A stretch of DNA of 64,000 nt from Archangium violaceum (GTDB taxonomy: Bacteria; Myxococcota; Myxococcia; Myxococcales; Myxococcaceae). The DNA is taken from the NCBI RefSeq assembly GCF_016859125.1, contig NZ_CP069338.1:11907501-11971500 (forward strand), read 5' to 3'. How positions within the stretch are numbered: the first letter of the stretch is position 1; each line of letters starts with the position of its first letter. This document shows positions 1-8,150 of the stretch, one piece after another. The notes under the pieces were generated by a model. It saw only the letters and a list, made by a program, of their open reading frames with translations, was not told the origin of the DNA and searched no databases. The translations under genes were made by a program, and so were the position numbers.

Positions 1-497
1 ATGCCGACCAGACCGAACTTCACCTCGCCCACCGTCACCACCGTGGAGGCGGGGAAGAGCCGCTTGCCCTTCGCGTCCACCAGGTTGGCGGACAGGAGTT
101 TCATCTTCCTGCCCTTCGTCCTCTGGAGGAGGAAGCCCGTCCCGAGCGTCAGGTCGCGCGCGCCCACGGCCATGGCCGTGGTGCCCAGCGCGTCCATCTG
201 CTCGAGCAACAGCCCGGCACGTTCCTTCTCCTTGGGGTCCGCTCCTGGCGTGGGGAATTTGAAGAGCGCGTTGCCCGAGTCCAACACCAGCACCGGCACA
301 CCCCGCGCGCGCTCCTGCGAGAGGGCCGTCTTTCGTCTGGCCAGACCGCCAGACGGGTTGTGGCTTCAACCACAGGGGGCGATCTCGCCCCCGTTGTCTC
401 CCGTGAAGAGGAGCACCACCTGCCGGGGCGCCGCGCCCGCCACCAGGGGCGTCAGCAGCAGCGCGAGCAGGGCCAGCAGCACCGGACGCAGCCTCAT
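1..497 (-). CDS. Exported UshA/5'-nucleotidase-like metallophosphatase, probable selenoprotein (3' end outside window)
   Basis: ATG at 495-497 overlaps the stop of the upstream TPR lipoprotein gene by 4 nt (ATGA). Residues 1-24 form a Sec signal peptide, so the enzyme should act in the envelope. The frame then reads LLFTGDNGGEIAPCG, a TGA (366-368, residue 44), and continues SHNPSGGLARRKTAL. No further stop occurs in the 121 codons to the window edge. Those codons hold the expected UshA-like N-domain elements: VLVLDSGNALF, a MDALGTTAMAVGARD block (usually GN-x-E/D) and LLSANLVD. From memory, relatives carry Cys where the TGA lies (PCGC then GGLARR). A hairpin directly downstream resembles a bacterial SECIS, so I read the TGA as selenocysteine. 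Substrate is unknown. If it is instead a nonsense codon, only 43 residues would be made. Confidence 0.8.
334..355 (-). promoter_or_regulatory. Candidate bacterial SECIS hairpin downstream of in-frame TGA
   Basis: On the minus strand a perfect 8-bp stem (CGTCTGGC / GCCAGACG) encloses the 6-nt loop GGTCTG. The loop occupies nucleotides +19 to +24 after the TGA at 366-368. As I recall it, the E. coli fdhF SECIS has the same GGTCTG at the same distance. The coding strand uses the poor codons TCT, GGT, AGA and CGA across the stem, unlike its GC3-rich neighbours, as expected if RNA pairing constrains it. Confidence 0.75.
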
Positions 498-1354
498 TTC
501 TTCCCCTTCTTCGGCTCGGCCTTCTTCGCCTTGTCCAGCTCCGCCAGCCGGGCCTTCGCCGTCTTCGCCGCGTCCGACTTCGGGTAGCCCTTCACGAGCT
601 CCTCGAGCGCCAGCCGCGACTCCTCCTGCATCTTCAGCTTCTTGAAGCAGTCCGACGAGCGCAGGTACGCGGACGGCGTGGCATCCGCCTTGGGGTACTC
701 CTGCAGCAGCTTGCCGTACTCGAAGAGGGCCTCGCGGCACTTGTCCTCGGCGAAGTACGTCTCGCCCAGGCCGAAGTGCGCCTCGGCGGCCAGCGCGTCC
801 TTGGGCCACTTCTTGAGGAACTCCGAGTAGAGCTGCCGGGCCACCGCCACGTCCCCACCCTTGGCCTTCTCCTGGGCCAGCGCGAGGAACTCCTTCTTGT
901 CCGTGGGGCGCTTGAGCTCCTCGGCCTTCTTCCGGGCCTCGGCCTCCCTGAGGGCCTCCTCGCCCTTGAGCGCCAGCAGCCGCTTCTCCGTGGCCTCGTT
1001 CGTCTGCGCGAGCGCCGTCTCCAGCTCGCCAATCTTGTGGAGGTACGTCTCCACCTGGCCGCGCAGCTGGGCCAGGTCCTCCACCGTCTTCTGCAGCTGG
1101 ATGCCGATGTCCGCGCCCGTGCGGCGCGAGGCGGTGTCCAGGCTCCGCAGGGCCTTGGACACCTCGGAGATCTTCTCGTCGATGCGCGGCAGCGTGGCGT
1201 CGAGCTGCGCACGCGTCTGCTTCAGCTCTTCCTGGAGCTGCGCCTGGGAGGCATCGAGCTTCTCGATACGGGTCTCCAGCGCACGCCCGCGATCCGCGGG
1301 GTAGAAGCAGCCGGAGAGCGCGAGAGGGAGGGCGATCAGTGCAAGCCTTCGCAT
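494..1354 (-). CDS. CpoB/YbgF-like TPR lipoprotein
   Basis: 286 aa. It begins with a lipoprotein signal ending LALSGC, so Cys16 should be lipidated. Residues about 24-135 form a long coiled coil, followed by a Lys/Glu-rich linker. From about residue 150 there are TPR-type repeats (AVARQLYSEFLKKWPKDALA, then FGLGETYF, then LLQEYPK). This is the layout of CpoB/YbgF, the periplasmic partner of Tol-Pal. A Pal-like lipoprotein lies at the far end of the same gene set (10807-11562) with a chemosensory cluster between. The stop overlaps the ATG of the phosphatase gene, suggesting translational coupling. The family call is firm; a role in Tol-Pal is inferred. Confidence 0.8.
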   Translation of the reverse strand: MRRLALIALPLALSGCFYPADRGRALETRIEKLDASQAQLQEELKQTRAQLDATLPRIDEKISEVSKALRSLDTASRRTGADIGIQLQKTVEDLAQLRGQVETYLHKIGELETALAQTNEATEKRLLALKGEEALREAEARKKAEELKRPTDKKEFLALAQEKAKGGDVAVARQLYSEFLKKWPKDALAAEAHFGLGETYFAEDKCREALFEYGKLLQEYPKADATPSAYLRSSDCFKKLKMQEESRLALEELVKGYPKSDAAKTAKARLAELDKAKKAEPKKGKK

Positions 1355-1428
1355 AGGGGGCGCATCTTACGGGCAAACCCTCCGGCCCGTGTGGGCTTCT
1401 TCACGTCCAGGGCCCGCCTGCCTGCCCG

Positions 1429-2775
1429 TCAACGCGGCGGAGTGGAACCGGAGGCCCGCTCCACCCGCTCGATGGCGCGCGCGCAGGCCACCTGGAGCCG
1501 GGCGTTGTTGAGGAAGAAGGGCGTGGCACGGGCCCTCCCCTCTTCCAGCGAGCGCAGGGCCCGCCGGTACTCCGCGGCGGCCTCGGCCAGGGACCCCCAC
1601 TGCTCGAGCAACATCCCCAGCAGGTAGCGCGCCGCCGCCAGGTCCGGATCCATCTCGAGGCAGCGCCGCAGCTTCTCAGCCGTCTGGGGACTCGCATCGT
1701 CTCCAGCGGCCCATTCCAGCACCTGGGCGAAGAGGGCATCCGCCTCGTGAGGAGTCGCGTCCCCACCTGGGACCGCGGTGGGAGTCTCCGTCTTCGCGGG
1801 GACCGCCGGAAAGCTCCCCGAAGGGGTGGAGCCCGAGGGCTTCGTGGACCCCACGGCCGGAAAGCGCCCCGAGCCCGGGGATGAACGAGCACCCACCGCC
1901 GGCAGGCCACTGGAGCTCGGCGTCCTCACGTTCCCGGGCGGCACCGCTTCAGTGGAGGGCGTGGACGGCTGCGCGCGGGCATAGAAGAAGGCCTGGTCGA
2001 AGCGCACCGTGCGCAGGCACGGAGGTGCACGCAGCAATGGCTCGGCGGAGGAGAGCACCAACAGCCCCTCGGGCGCCAGCCGCCCGGCCAGCGAGTCCAC
2101 CACCCGCTCGAAGGACTCGGGGGTGAAGTAGATGAGGACGTTGCGGCAGAGGATGACGTCGAAGCCCTGCCCCTCCGCCGCCGCCGGGTACGGCAGGTCC
2201 ATCAAGTTGTGGCAGAGGAAGCTGGCCCGATCCTTCAGGTGCCCCACCAGGGTGAAGCGGCCTCCACCCACGGGTACGAACCAACGATCGCGCACCCCCG
2301 GCTGCACCCGCTGCAACTGCTCCGAGGTGAAGCACAGCTCCCGCGCTCGCGCGATGGCCGTCTCCGAGATGTCCGTGCCGAGCACCGTGCTGGAGGGAGC
2401 CGCCCCCACCTCGGCGAGCAGCACCAGCAGCGTGGCCACCTCCTCGCCCGTGGCACAACCCGCGCTCCACAGCCGCAGCGGCCGGTGCAGCCGCGCCACC
2501 ATCGGCTCCAGCACGCAGGAGCGCAAGACCGCCAGCTGCGACTCGTCCCGGAAGAGCTCCGTCTTCTGCACGGTGATGGCGTCGATGAGCTCGGCCAGAT
2601 CCGCGGCACCCGACGAGGATTGCAGGTGCACCAGGTACTGCAGGCTCATCCCCCCCGGCCGCGCCGCCAGCTTCTCGTCGAGCCGCCTGCACTGCAGCTC
2701 GCTCAGGGCCATGCCCGTCCGCCGCGCCACGAGCGCGTGGACGGGACCGAGGTAGGGCGGAGCGGTGGGGGCCAC
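1429..2775 (-). CDS. cheR: CheR-type chemoreceptor methyltransferase with C-terminal TPR domain
   Basis: 448 aa. The N-terminal CheR_N region is followed by the SAM-binding domain: LWSAGCATGEEVATL (glycine-rich loop), VLGTDIS, and FDVILCRNVLIYF, the classic CheR signature. About 110 residues of Pro/Ser/Thr/Gly-rich linker then lead to a TPR-like tail (residues about 340-440), as in CheR proteins of alternative chemosensory systems such as FrzF. It methylates glutamates of chemoreceptors with SAM. It starts 6 bp after the cheB stop. The two receptors in the same gene set are the likely substrates. Confidence 0.92.
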   Translation of the reverse strand: MAPTAPPYLGPVHALVARRTGMALSELQCRRLDEKLAARPGGMSLQYLVHLQSSSGAADLAELIDAITVQKTELFRDESQLAVLRSCVLEPMVARLHRPLRLWSAGCATGEEVATLLVLLAEVGAAPSSTVLGTDISETAIARARELCFTSEQLQRVQPGVRDRWFVPVGGGRFTLVGHLKDRASFLCHNLMDLPYPAAAEGQGFDVILCRNVLIYFTPESFERVVDSLAGRLAPEGLLVLSSAEPLLRAPPCLRTVRFDQAFFYARAQPSTPSTEAVPPGNVRTPSSSGLPAVGARSSPGSGRFPAVGSTKPSGSTPSGSFPAVPAKTETPTAVPGGDATPHEADALFAQVLEWAAGDDASPQTAEKLRRCLEMDPDLAAARYLLGMLLEQWGSLAEAAAEYRRALRSLEEGRARATPFFLNNARLQVACARAIERVERASGSTPPR

Positions 2776-2781
2776 CGGGCC

Positions 2782-3840
2782 TCAGCGCCCCACGGCGAGG
2801 GATTCACCGCGGGACAGCCTCACCAGCGCTCCCGCGATGTCATCGCCGTGAACGAGGTGATCCACCGCCTTGCGCGCCACCGACGCGCCCGGCATGCCGA
2901 ATACCACGCAGGACTCCTCGTTCTGCGCCAGCGTCAGGCCACCGGCCTGCTTGATGGCGAGCATGCCGTCCGCCCCGTCCTCGCCCATGCCGGTGAGGAT
3001 GAGTCCCATCGTGCGCCGCCCGTACGCCTTGGCCGCGCTCTCCAGCAGCACCGTGCCCGAGGGCATGTGCCCGTCGCGCTCCACGCCCGAGCGCAGCGCC
3101 ACCCGGCCGCGGAAGGGAATGGTCATGTGCTGTCCCGGAGGGGCGATCAGCACGTTGCCCGGCAGCAGCTGCTCACCGTCCTGCGCCAGCCGCACCTTCA
3201 GCTTCGAGGAGTTGGCCAACCAGCCCGCCAGCGACTCGGAGAAGGCCGCGTTGATGTGCTGCACGATGACGATGGGCGTGGCGAAGTCCGCCGGCAGCTC
3301 GGACAGCATCCGGAAGAGGACCTGCGGGCCGCCCGTGGAGCTGGCCACCGCCAGCACGCCGTAGGGCATGCCCACCGGCGCCGGAGTCACCGTCCCACTG
3401 CCCGGCAGCGGAGGCCGGCGCTTGCTGTGGATGTGCCGGATGACCCGCACCGAGGACAGCAGCTTCACCTCGCGCGACAGGTTCCACGCCTCCGCCCCGG
3501 CGTCGATCGACGGTTTGATCTGCAGCGCTAGCGCGCCCAGCTCCAGGGCCCGGCACGTGAGCTCCGGCGCCTGCTGCCGGGGATCCGCCGTGAGCATGAG
3601 GATGGGCGTGGGCACCTCGGCCATGATGTGCTCCACGGCCGTGAGCCCGTCCATCACCGGCATCTCCACGTCCATGGTGATGACCTGCGGACGCAACTCA
3701 CGCGCGGCCTCGAGGGCCTCCTTGCCGTTGGTGCAAGTCCCGACAACCTCCAGATCCGGATCCCGACCCAGTGCTTCGCAGATCAGCTGTCGGCAGATGT
3801 GCGAGTCGTCAACGACCAGCACCGAAACTTTCTTGCCCAT
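2782..3840 (-). CDS. cheB: CheB-type chemoreceptor methylesterase / response regulator
   Basis: 352 aa from ATG 3838-3840, which has GGAAG upstream; the reading frame stays open 14 codons further but lacks such a signal. The receiver domain (residues 1-120) has the acidic pair at D11/D12 and phospho-acceptor D57 ([11 protein letters not shown]). The catalytic domain shows VASSTGGPQ (Ser), VQHI (His) and MGEDGADG (Asp), so the esterase triad is intact. Phosphorylation by the neighbouring CheA hybrid should activate demethylation of receptors. It is separated from the cheA stop by 69 bp, the widest gap within the Che genes. Confidence 0.93.
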   Translation of the reverse strand: MGKKVSVLVVDDSHICRQLICEALGRDPDLEVVGTCTNGKEALEAARELRPQVITMDVEMPVMDGLTAVEHIMAEVPTPILMLTADPRQQAPELTCRALELGALALQIKPSIDAGAEAWNLSREVKLLSSVRVIRHIHSKRRPPLPGSGTVTPAPVGMPYGVLAVASSTGGPQVLFRMLSELPADFATPIVIVQHINAAFSESLAGWLANSSKLKVRLAQDGEQLLPGNVLIAPPGQHMTIPFRGRVALRSGVERDGHMPSGTVLLESAAKAYGRRTMGLILTGMGEDGADGMLAIKQAGGLTLAQNEESCVVFGMPGASVARKAVDHLVHGDDIAGALVRLSRGESLAVGR

Positions 3841-3909
3841 GTGGCTTCCATACCCCGTGCGCGGCGCCCCGAGTATACCCAATGTGGCCGAGAGTCCCCC
3901 AGCGGCTCG

Positions 3910-6333
3910 TCAGCCCAGGAGCCGGCCCACCACGTCCACCAGATCCTGACGCACCAGGTCCCCCTTGGTGATGTAACCGTCCGCGCCGGCCGCCAGCCCA
4001 CGCTGCCGGTCCTCCTCCCCTCCACGGGTGGTGAGAATGACGACGGGGAGCACCTTGTGGGTTGGATGCGCCTTGAGTCGGCGGGTCAGCTCCAACCCGT
4101 CCACCCGGGGCATCTCCAGGTCGCTGCAGACCAGGTCCACCCGGGTGCCGTTGAGCAACTCCAGGGCTTCCATGCCGTCGGTGGCCATGACGACGTCATA
4201 CCCCACGGCCTCCAGCAGCGAGCCGATGAGTTCTCGGGTGAGGGGCGAGTCGTCCACCACCAGGATGCGGCGGCGGGGAGCGGGAGGGGGACGGGCCCGC
4301 GCGGTGGCGCGCTGCACCCGAAGGCTCATGGCGCCCTGGGCGCTGGCGATCAGGTGGGCCGCCGACAGCACCATGGCAAGCCGGCCGTCCGCCAGGGTGG
4401 TGGCTCCGGTGAGGTGCGGAAAGCGCGCCAGCAGACCCTTCAGGGGAAGGATGGCCTGGACACTCTCCTCGAGCACCTGGTCCACCGCGAGCGCGGCCGT
4501 GGCTCCCTGGCTGCGCACCACCAGGACCAGCGCCCCCTCGTTGGCCACCTGCTCGGGACCCAACCCGAGCAGGGCGCCCAGCGAGGCGAAGGGCATGGGC
4601 TGCTCATCCACCTCCAGCACCGCGCGCCCGGCCACCTCCTTCACCTGCGAGGCCTCGACCTTCACGGCTCGGGAAACATGGGCGGCGCTCAGGCAGAGCG
4701 TCTCCTCGGCCACCTTCACGAAGAGCAGCGGGGACACGGTGAGGGACACCGGCACCCGCAGCTCGAAGCGCGTGCCCCGGCCCGGCGTGGACTCCACCAG
4801 CACGTCCCCCCCCAGCGCACGCAGCGAGCTGCGCACCGCGTCCAGCCCCACGCCGCGCCCGGAGATGTCCGTGGCCACCTCCCGCGAGGTGAAGCCGGAG
4901 AGGAAGATGAGCTCGCGCGCCGCCTGGTCCGTCAGCGCCGATGCCGTGGCCTCGTCCAGGAAGCCCTTGCGCACCGCTGCCCGGCGCAGCAGCGCGGGCT
5001 CCAGTCCCACACCGTCGTCCTCCACCCGGAGCACCAGCCGGTTGCCGTCGCGCGCGGCCCCCAGTGTCAGCCGCCCGCGCGGATGCTTGCCCGAGGCCAC
5101 CCGGTCCACCCGCGACTCGAGTCCATGGTCCAGCGCGTTGCGCACCAGGTGCAGCAGGGGATCCCTCAGGGCCTCCACCACCGCCCGGTCGGCGCGGGTG
5201 TCCTCGCCGTCCACCACCAACTCCACTTCCTTGCCCAGCTCGCGCCCCAGGTCCCGCACCATGCGCGGGTAGGGCTCGAAGAGCACGGAGAGCGGCAGCA
5301 TGCGCAGGCGCTGCACCTCGTCGGCCACGTAGCCCAGGTCGCGCAGCTCCTCGTTGGCCAGCAGCTTCGCCTCGCGGTGGAGGGCCGCCGCCAGCTCCTT
5401 CGCCTTGCCGAGCCGCTCGGCCAACATGACACCCGCGGGCCCCAGGTCCTCCGCCGCCCGCGCCATCAGGCTCAGCTCCCGCGCCAGCTCCAGGCGCCGG
5501 GTGGTGGCCAGCTCGCGGCGGCGCGACACCTGGGTGAGGTTGGTCACCGCGCTCGTGAGCCGATCCAGGCTCGTCACGCCGATGCGCACCGAGCCATCCG
5601 CCCTGTCCCCGGTGCGCAGGCCCGACACGGAGGAGGTCCGGGCCGGTGGTGGCTCGGGCGTCGCCGGGGGCATCCTGCTGATGGTGGTGCTGGCCGTGGC
5701 CGCCGCCGAGCCCTGCGCGCGCGGAGGCTCCACCGCCACCGTCCGGCCCTGCATGGATGTCCGGGGCGAGGCGACGGGCGTCGGCACCGGGGGAGGCGCC
5801 TGCCGGGACACCAGCGAAGGGGACAGGATGCCCAGCGGAGCCGAGCCCCACGCGGGCGTGACCTCGTCCCGCTCGTCCCGCTCCTGGGGTTGTTCCTTGC
5901 GCGCGGGCGGGGAAGCCTGTGTCGCGCCCGGGGTGGACGCCTGGCCGGAAGCCTCGGCGCGGGTGCACTCCTGCAGCCAGCGCACCAGCTTGCCCACCGC
6001 GGGAGGCTCCTGCTGTGGCTCGGGCGACGCCCCCGCCAGCACCAGCACCGCGTCCGCGGCATGCAGGAGCGCGTCGATGGAGCCGGCGGACAGCGCATGT
6101 TCGGCGCGCTCGGTGGCGCGCACCAGCTCCTCCATCTCGTGGACGACGGCGTTGATGTCGTCGAAGCCCATCATCCGGGCCTCGCCCTTCAAGCCGTGGA
6201 GCTCGCGCAGCACGGTACGGCCCGCCTCCGGGCTCGCTCCCGCCTCCAGCTCCACGATGCGGCGGTTGATGCGCTCCAGGCGCACCCCCACCAGCTCGCG
6301 GAACTGCTTGAGCAGCCTCTCCCGCGCGCTCAC
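3910..6333 (-). CDS. cheA: CheA-CheW-receiver hybrid histidine kinase (FrzE-like)
   Basis: 807 aa from a GTG whose first bases overlap the receptor stop (GTGA). Order: HPt domain with phospho-acceptor H46 (RELHGLKGEARMMGF); a long Pro/Ala/Thr-rich linker (about 100-240); dimerisation domain; HATPase with LVRNALDHGLE (N box), VEDDGVGLEP (G1), LSGFTSRE and GRGVGLDAV (G2); a CheW-like domain; and a C-terminal receiver (RILVVDDSPLTREL, then CSDLEMPRVDG). The kinase plus fused receiver matches the architecture of Myxococcus FrzE. The fused receiver may act as output or as a phosphate sink, since no separate CheY is encoded nearby. Confidence 0.93.
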   Translation of the reverse strand: MSARERLLKQFRELVGVRLERINRRIVELEAGASPEAGRTVLRELHGLKGEARMMGFDDINAVVHEMEELVRATERAEHALSAGSIDALLHAADAVLVLAGASPEPQQEPPAVGKLVRWLQECTRAEASGQASTPGATQASPPARKEQPQERDERDEVTPAWGSAPLGILSPSLVSRQAPPPVPTPVASPRTSMQGRTVAVEPPRAQGSAAATASTTISRMPPATPEPPPARTSSVSGLRTGDRADGSVRIGVTSLDRLTSAVTNLTQVSRRRELATTRRLELARELSLMARAAEDLGPAGVMLAERLGKAKELAAALHREAKLLANEELRDLGYVADEVQRLRMLPLSVLFEPYPRMVRDLGRELGKEVELVVDGEDTRADRAVVEALRDPLLHLVRNALDHGLESRVDRVASGKHPRGRLTLGAARDGNRLVLRVEDDGVGLEPALLRRAAVRKGFLDEATASALTDQAARELIFLSGFTSREVATDISGRGVGLDAVRSSLRALGGDVLVESTPGRGTRFELRVPVSLTVSPLLFVKVAEETLCLSAAHVSRAVKVEASQVKEVAGRAVLEVDEQPMPFASLGALLGLGPEQVANEGALVLVVRSQGATAALAVDQVLEESVQAILPLKGLLARFPHLTGATTLADGRLAMVLSAAHLIASAQGAMSLRVQRATARARPPPAPRRRILVVDDSPLTRELIGSLLEAVGYDVVMATDGMEALELLNGTRVDLVCSDLEMPRVDGLELTRRLKAHPTHKVLPVVILTTRGGEEDRQRGLAAGADGYITKGDLVRQDLVDVVGRLLG

Positions 6334-8150
6334 CCGTTGCTCCCAGGGGCCGGAGGGTCGATCTGGAAGCGCTCCACCACGCCCCTCAGGTCACGCGCCA
6401 GCGAGGACAGATCCCCATTCGCGCTGATGACCTGCTTGGTGGCATTGTGGCTCTGCTGGGTGATGCGCAGGATGTCCGCCATGGCCTCGGCCAGCAGATC
6501 CGTTCCGCCCTGCTGCTGCTGGGTGGCCAGGGAGATCGCCCTCACCGCGTCCGAGGTGCGCCCGGCCAGCTCGACGATCTGCCGCAGCGACTCGGAGACC
6601 TGCTGCGCCAGCGTGGTGCCCGTCTCGGTGGCGCGCACGCCGCCCTCGGTCGCCATCACCGCCGCCCCCGAGGCGTCCTGCACCTCCTCGATGAGGCCTT
6701 CGATCTCCTTGGTGGACTCGATGATGTTCTCCGCCAGCCGGCGCATCTCCGCCGCCACCAGCGAGAAGCCCTGCCCCACCTCGCCCGCCTTGGTGCCCTC
6801 CAGCTCGGCGTTGAGCGCCAGCAGGTCCGACTTGTCGGCCACCCCGTTGATCAACTCGACGATCTTCCCGATCTGCTGCACCCGCTTGTTCAACCTCGCC
6901 ACCGCCGCGGCGATGGCCTGGTTGTCGTGGCGCATGCGGTTCATCGTCTCCAGGAAGGACTCGGCGCTGGCCTGACCGCCCTTGGCCGCCGCGAGCGTCT
7001 TGTGGGCGATCTCCGCCACGGAGCCGGCGTTCTCGGCGATCTGCCGGGCCGAGCGCGCCAGCTCCTCGGTGGTGGCGCTCGTCTCGTCCAGAGAGCTGGC
7101 CTGCTCGGCGGCACCCGCCTCGTAGCGCGCGGAGGTGGAGATGATCTCCTCGGTGGTGGAGCCGATGCGGGTACCGGCACGCCGCAGCTGCGCCAGCACA
7201 TTGGCCAGGTGGGTCCGCATGGTGGTGAAGGCGGCGGAGACGGCCCACACCTCGTCCTCGGCGGGGATGATGCTCGGACGGCTGAGATCTCCCTCGGCGA
7301 TGCGGTGGGCCTCCTCGCCCAGCTGGCGCATGGGGCGGCCCAGGAGCGTGCCGCCCAGATAGGCGGCCGCCAGGGCCACCCCGAAGACGAGCACGCACAG
7401 CGCTCCACCGGACAGCAGGGCCTCGGTGCGCAGCAACTCGGCCAGCTCCGCCTGCCGCGACGAGCTGCTCTCCGCCAGCACCTGATCGAAGGCCCGCTCC
7501 GCCAGCGATGAGAACACGTCCCAGATGAGCACCGCCGGCGTCACCACGACGATGGCGGTGAAGATGACCAGCCGCTTACGGATCTCCGCGCGCCGGGGCA
7601 ACACGGAGATGGCCTGCTCGGCGGTCAACCCCTGGGCGCACATCTCCAGCGTCACGCGCCGGGCCCGCAGCGTGACGAGGCAGTACGTCAGCAGCGCGGA
7701 GAGCGGGCCGAAGAGCAACCCCGGCCAGCCGACGCGCAGCGCCAGCTGGAGGCTCGTGGACGCGCCGCTCGCCCACAGCCCCAGGTTGACGAAGACGGAG
7801 GTGAACAGCCACAGCACGAGCGTGGAGACGAAGGCGAAGTCCGCCAGGCCGTGGACCTCCAGCATCGCCTGCCCGAACCGCTCCGGCTCGCCCCGCCCTC
7901 CCGCCGCCTCCAGGCTCCGCAGCACGCGCAACCGGCGAATGCAGAGGGCGACCGACACACCCAGGGTGACGAGGGTGAACAGCCCTGTCAGCTCGAGGAA
8001 ACGCGGGAAGTGGTCGCCCAACTGCTCCGCGAGGGTGAGCTGCGAGTAGCGGGCGCCCAGGACGGAGGTGGTCAGGTTGGCGTAGATGATCGCCATCAAC
8101 AGGCGCCGGCTGAAGGGGCGCCGGGACAGGAGGTAGTGCAGGCCCCGCAT
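6330..8150 (-). CDS. Methyl-accepting chemotaxis protein, polytopic membrane type
   Basis: 606 aa. ATG 8148-8150 shares one base with the stop of the upstream receptor (TGATG); a GTG one codon earlier is also possible. About six hydrophobic segments lie in residues 15-275 instead of the usual two flanking a periplasmic sensor. A HAMP-like region follows (GRPMRQLGEEAHRIAEGDLS), then a cytoplasmic signalling domain with the tip ADKSDLLALNAELEGTKAGE. With little periplasmic loop, it probably senses membrane state or a small ligand within the bundle. It shares architecture and much sequence with the next receptor, so the two look like a tandem duplication. Confidence 0.92.
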   Translation of the reverse strand: MRGLHYLLSRRPFSRRLLMAIIYANLTTSVLGARYSQLTLAEQLGDHFPRFLELTGLFTLVTLGVSVALCIRRLRVLRSLEAAGGRGEPERFGQAMLEVHGLADFAFVSTLVLWLFTSVFVNLGLWASGASTSLQLALRVGWPGLLFGPLSALLTYCLVTLRARRVTLEMCAQGLTAEQAISVLPRRAEIRKRLVIFTAIVVVTPAVLIWDVFSSLAERAFDQVLAESSSSRQAELAELLRTEALLSGGALCVLVFGVALAAAYLGGTLLGRPMRQLGEEAHRIAEGDLSRPSIIPAEDEVWAVSAAFTTMRTHLANVLAQLRRAGTRIGSTTEEIISTSARYEAGAAEQASSLDETSATTEELARSARQIAENAGSVAEIAHKTLAAAKGGQASAESFLETMNRMRHDNQAIAAAVARLNKRVQQIGKIVELINGVADKSDLLALNAELEGTKAGEVGQGFSLVAAEMRRLAENIIESTKEIEGLIEEVQDASGAAVMATEGGVRATETGTTLAQQVSESLRQIVELAGRTSDAVRAISLATQQQQGGTDLLAEAMADILRITQQSHNATKQVISANGDLSSLARDLRGVVERFQIDPPAPGSNG

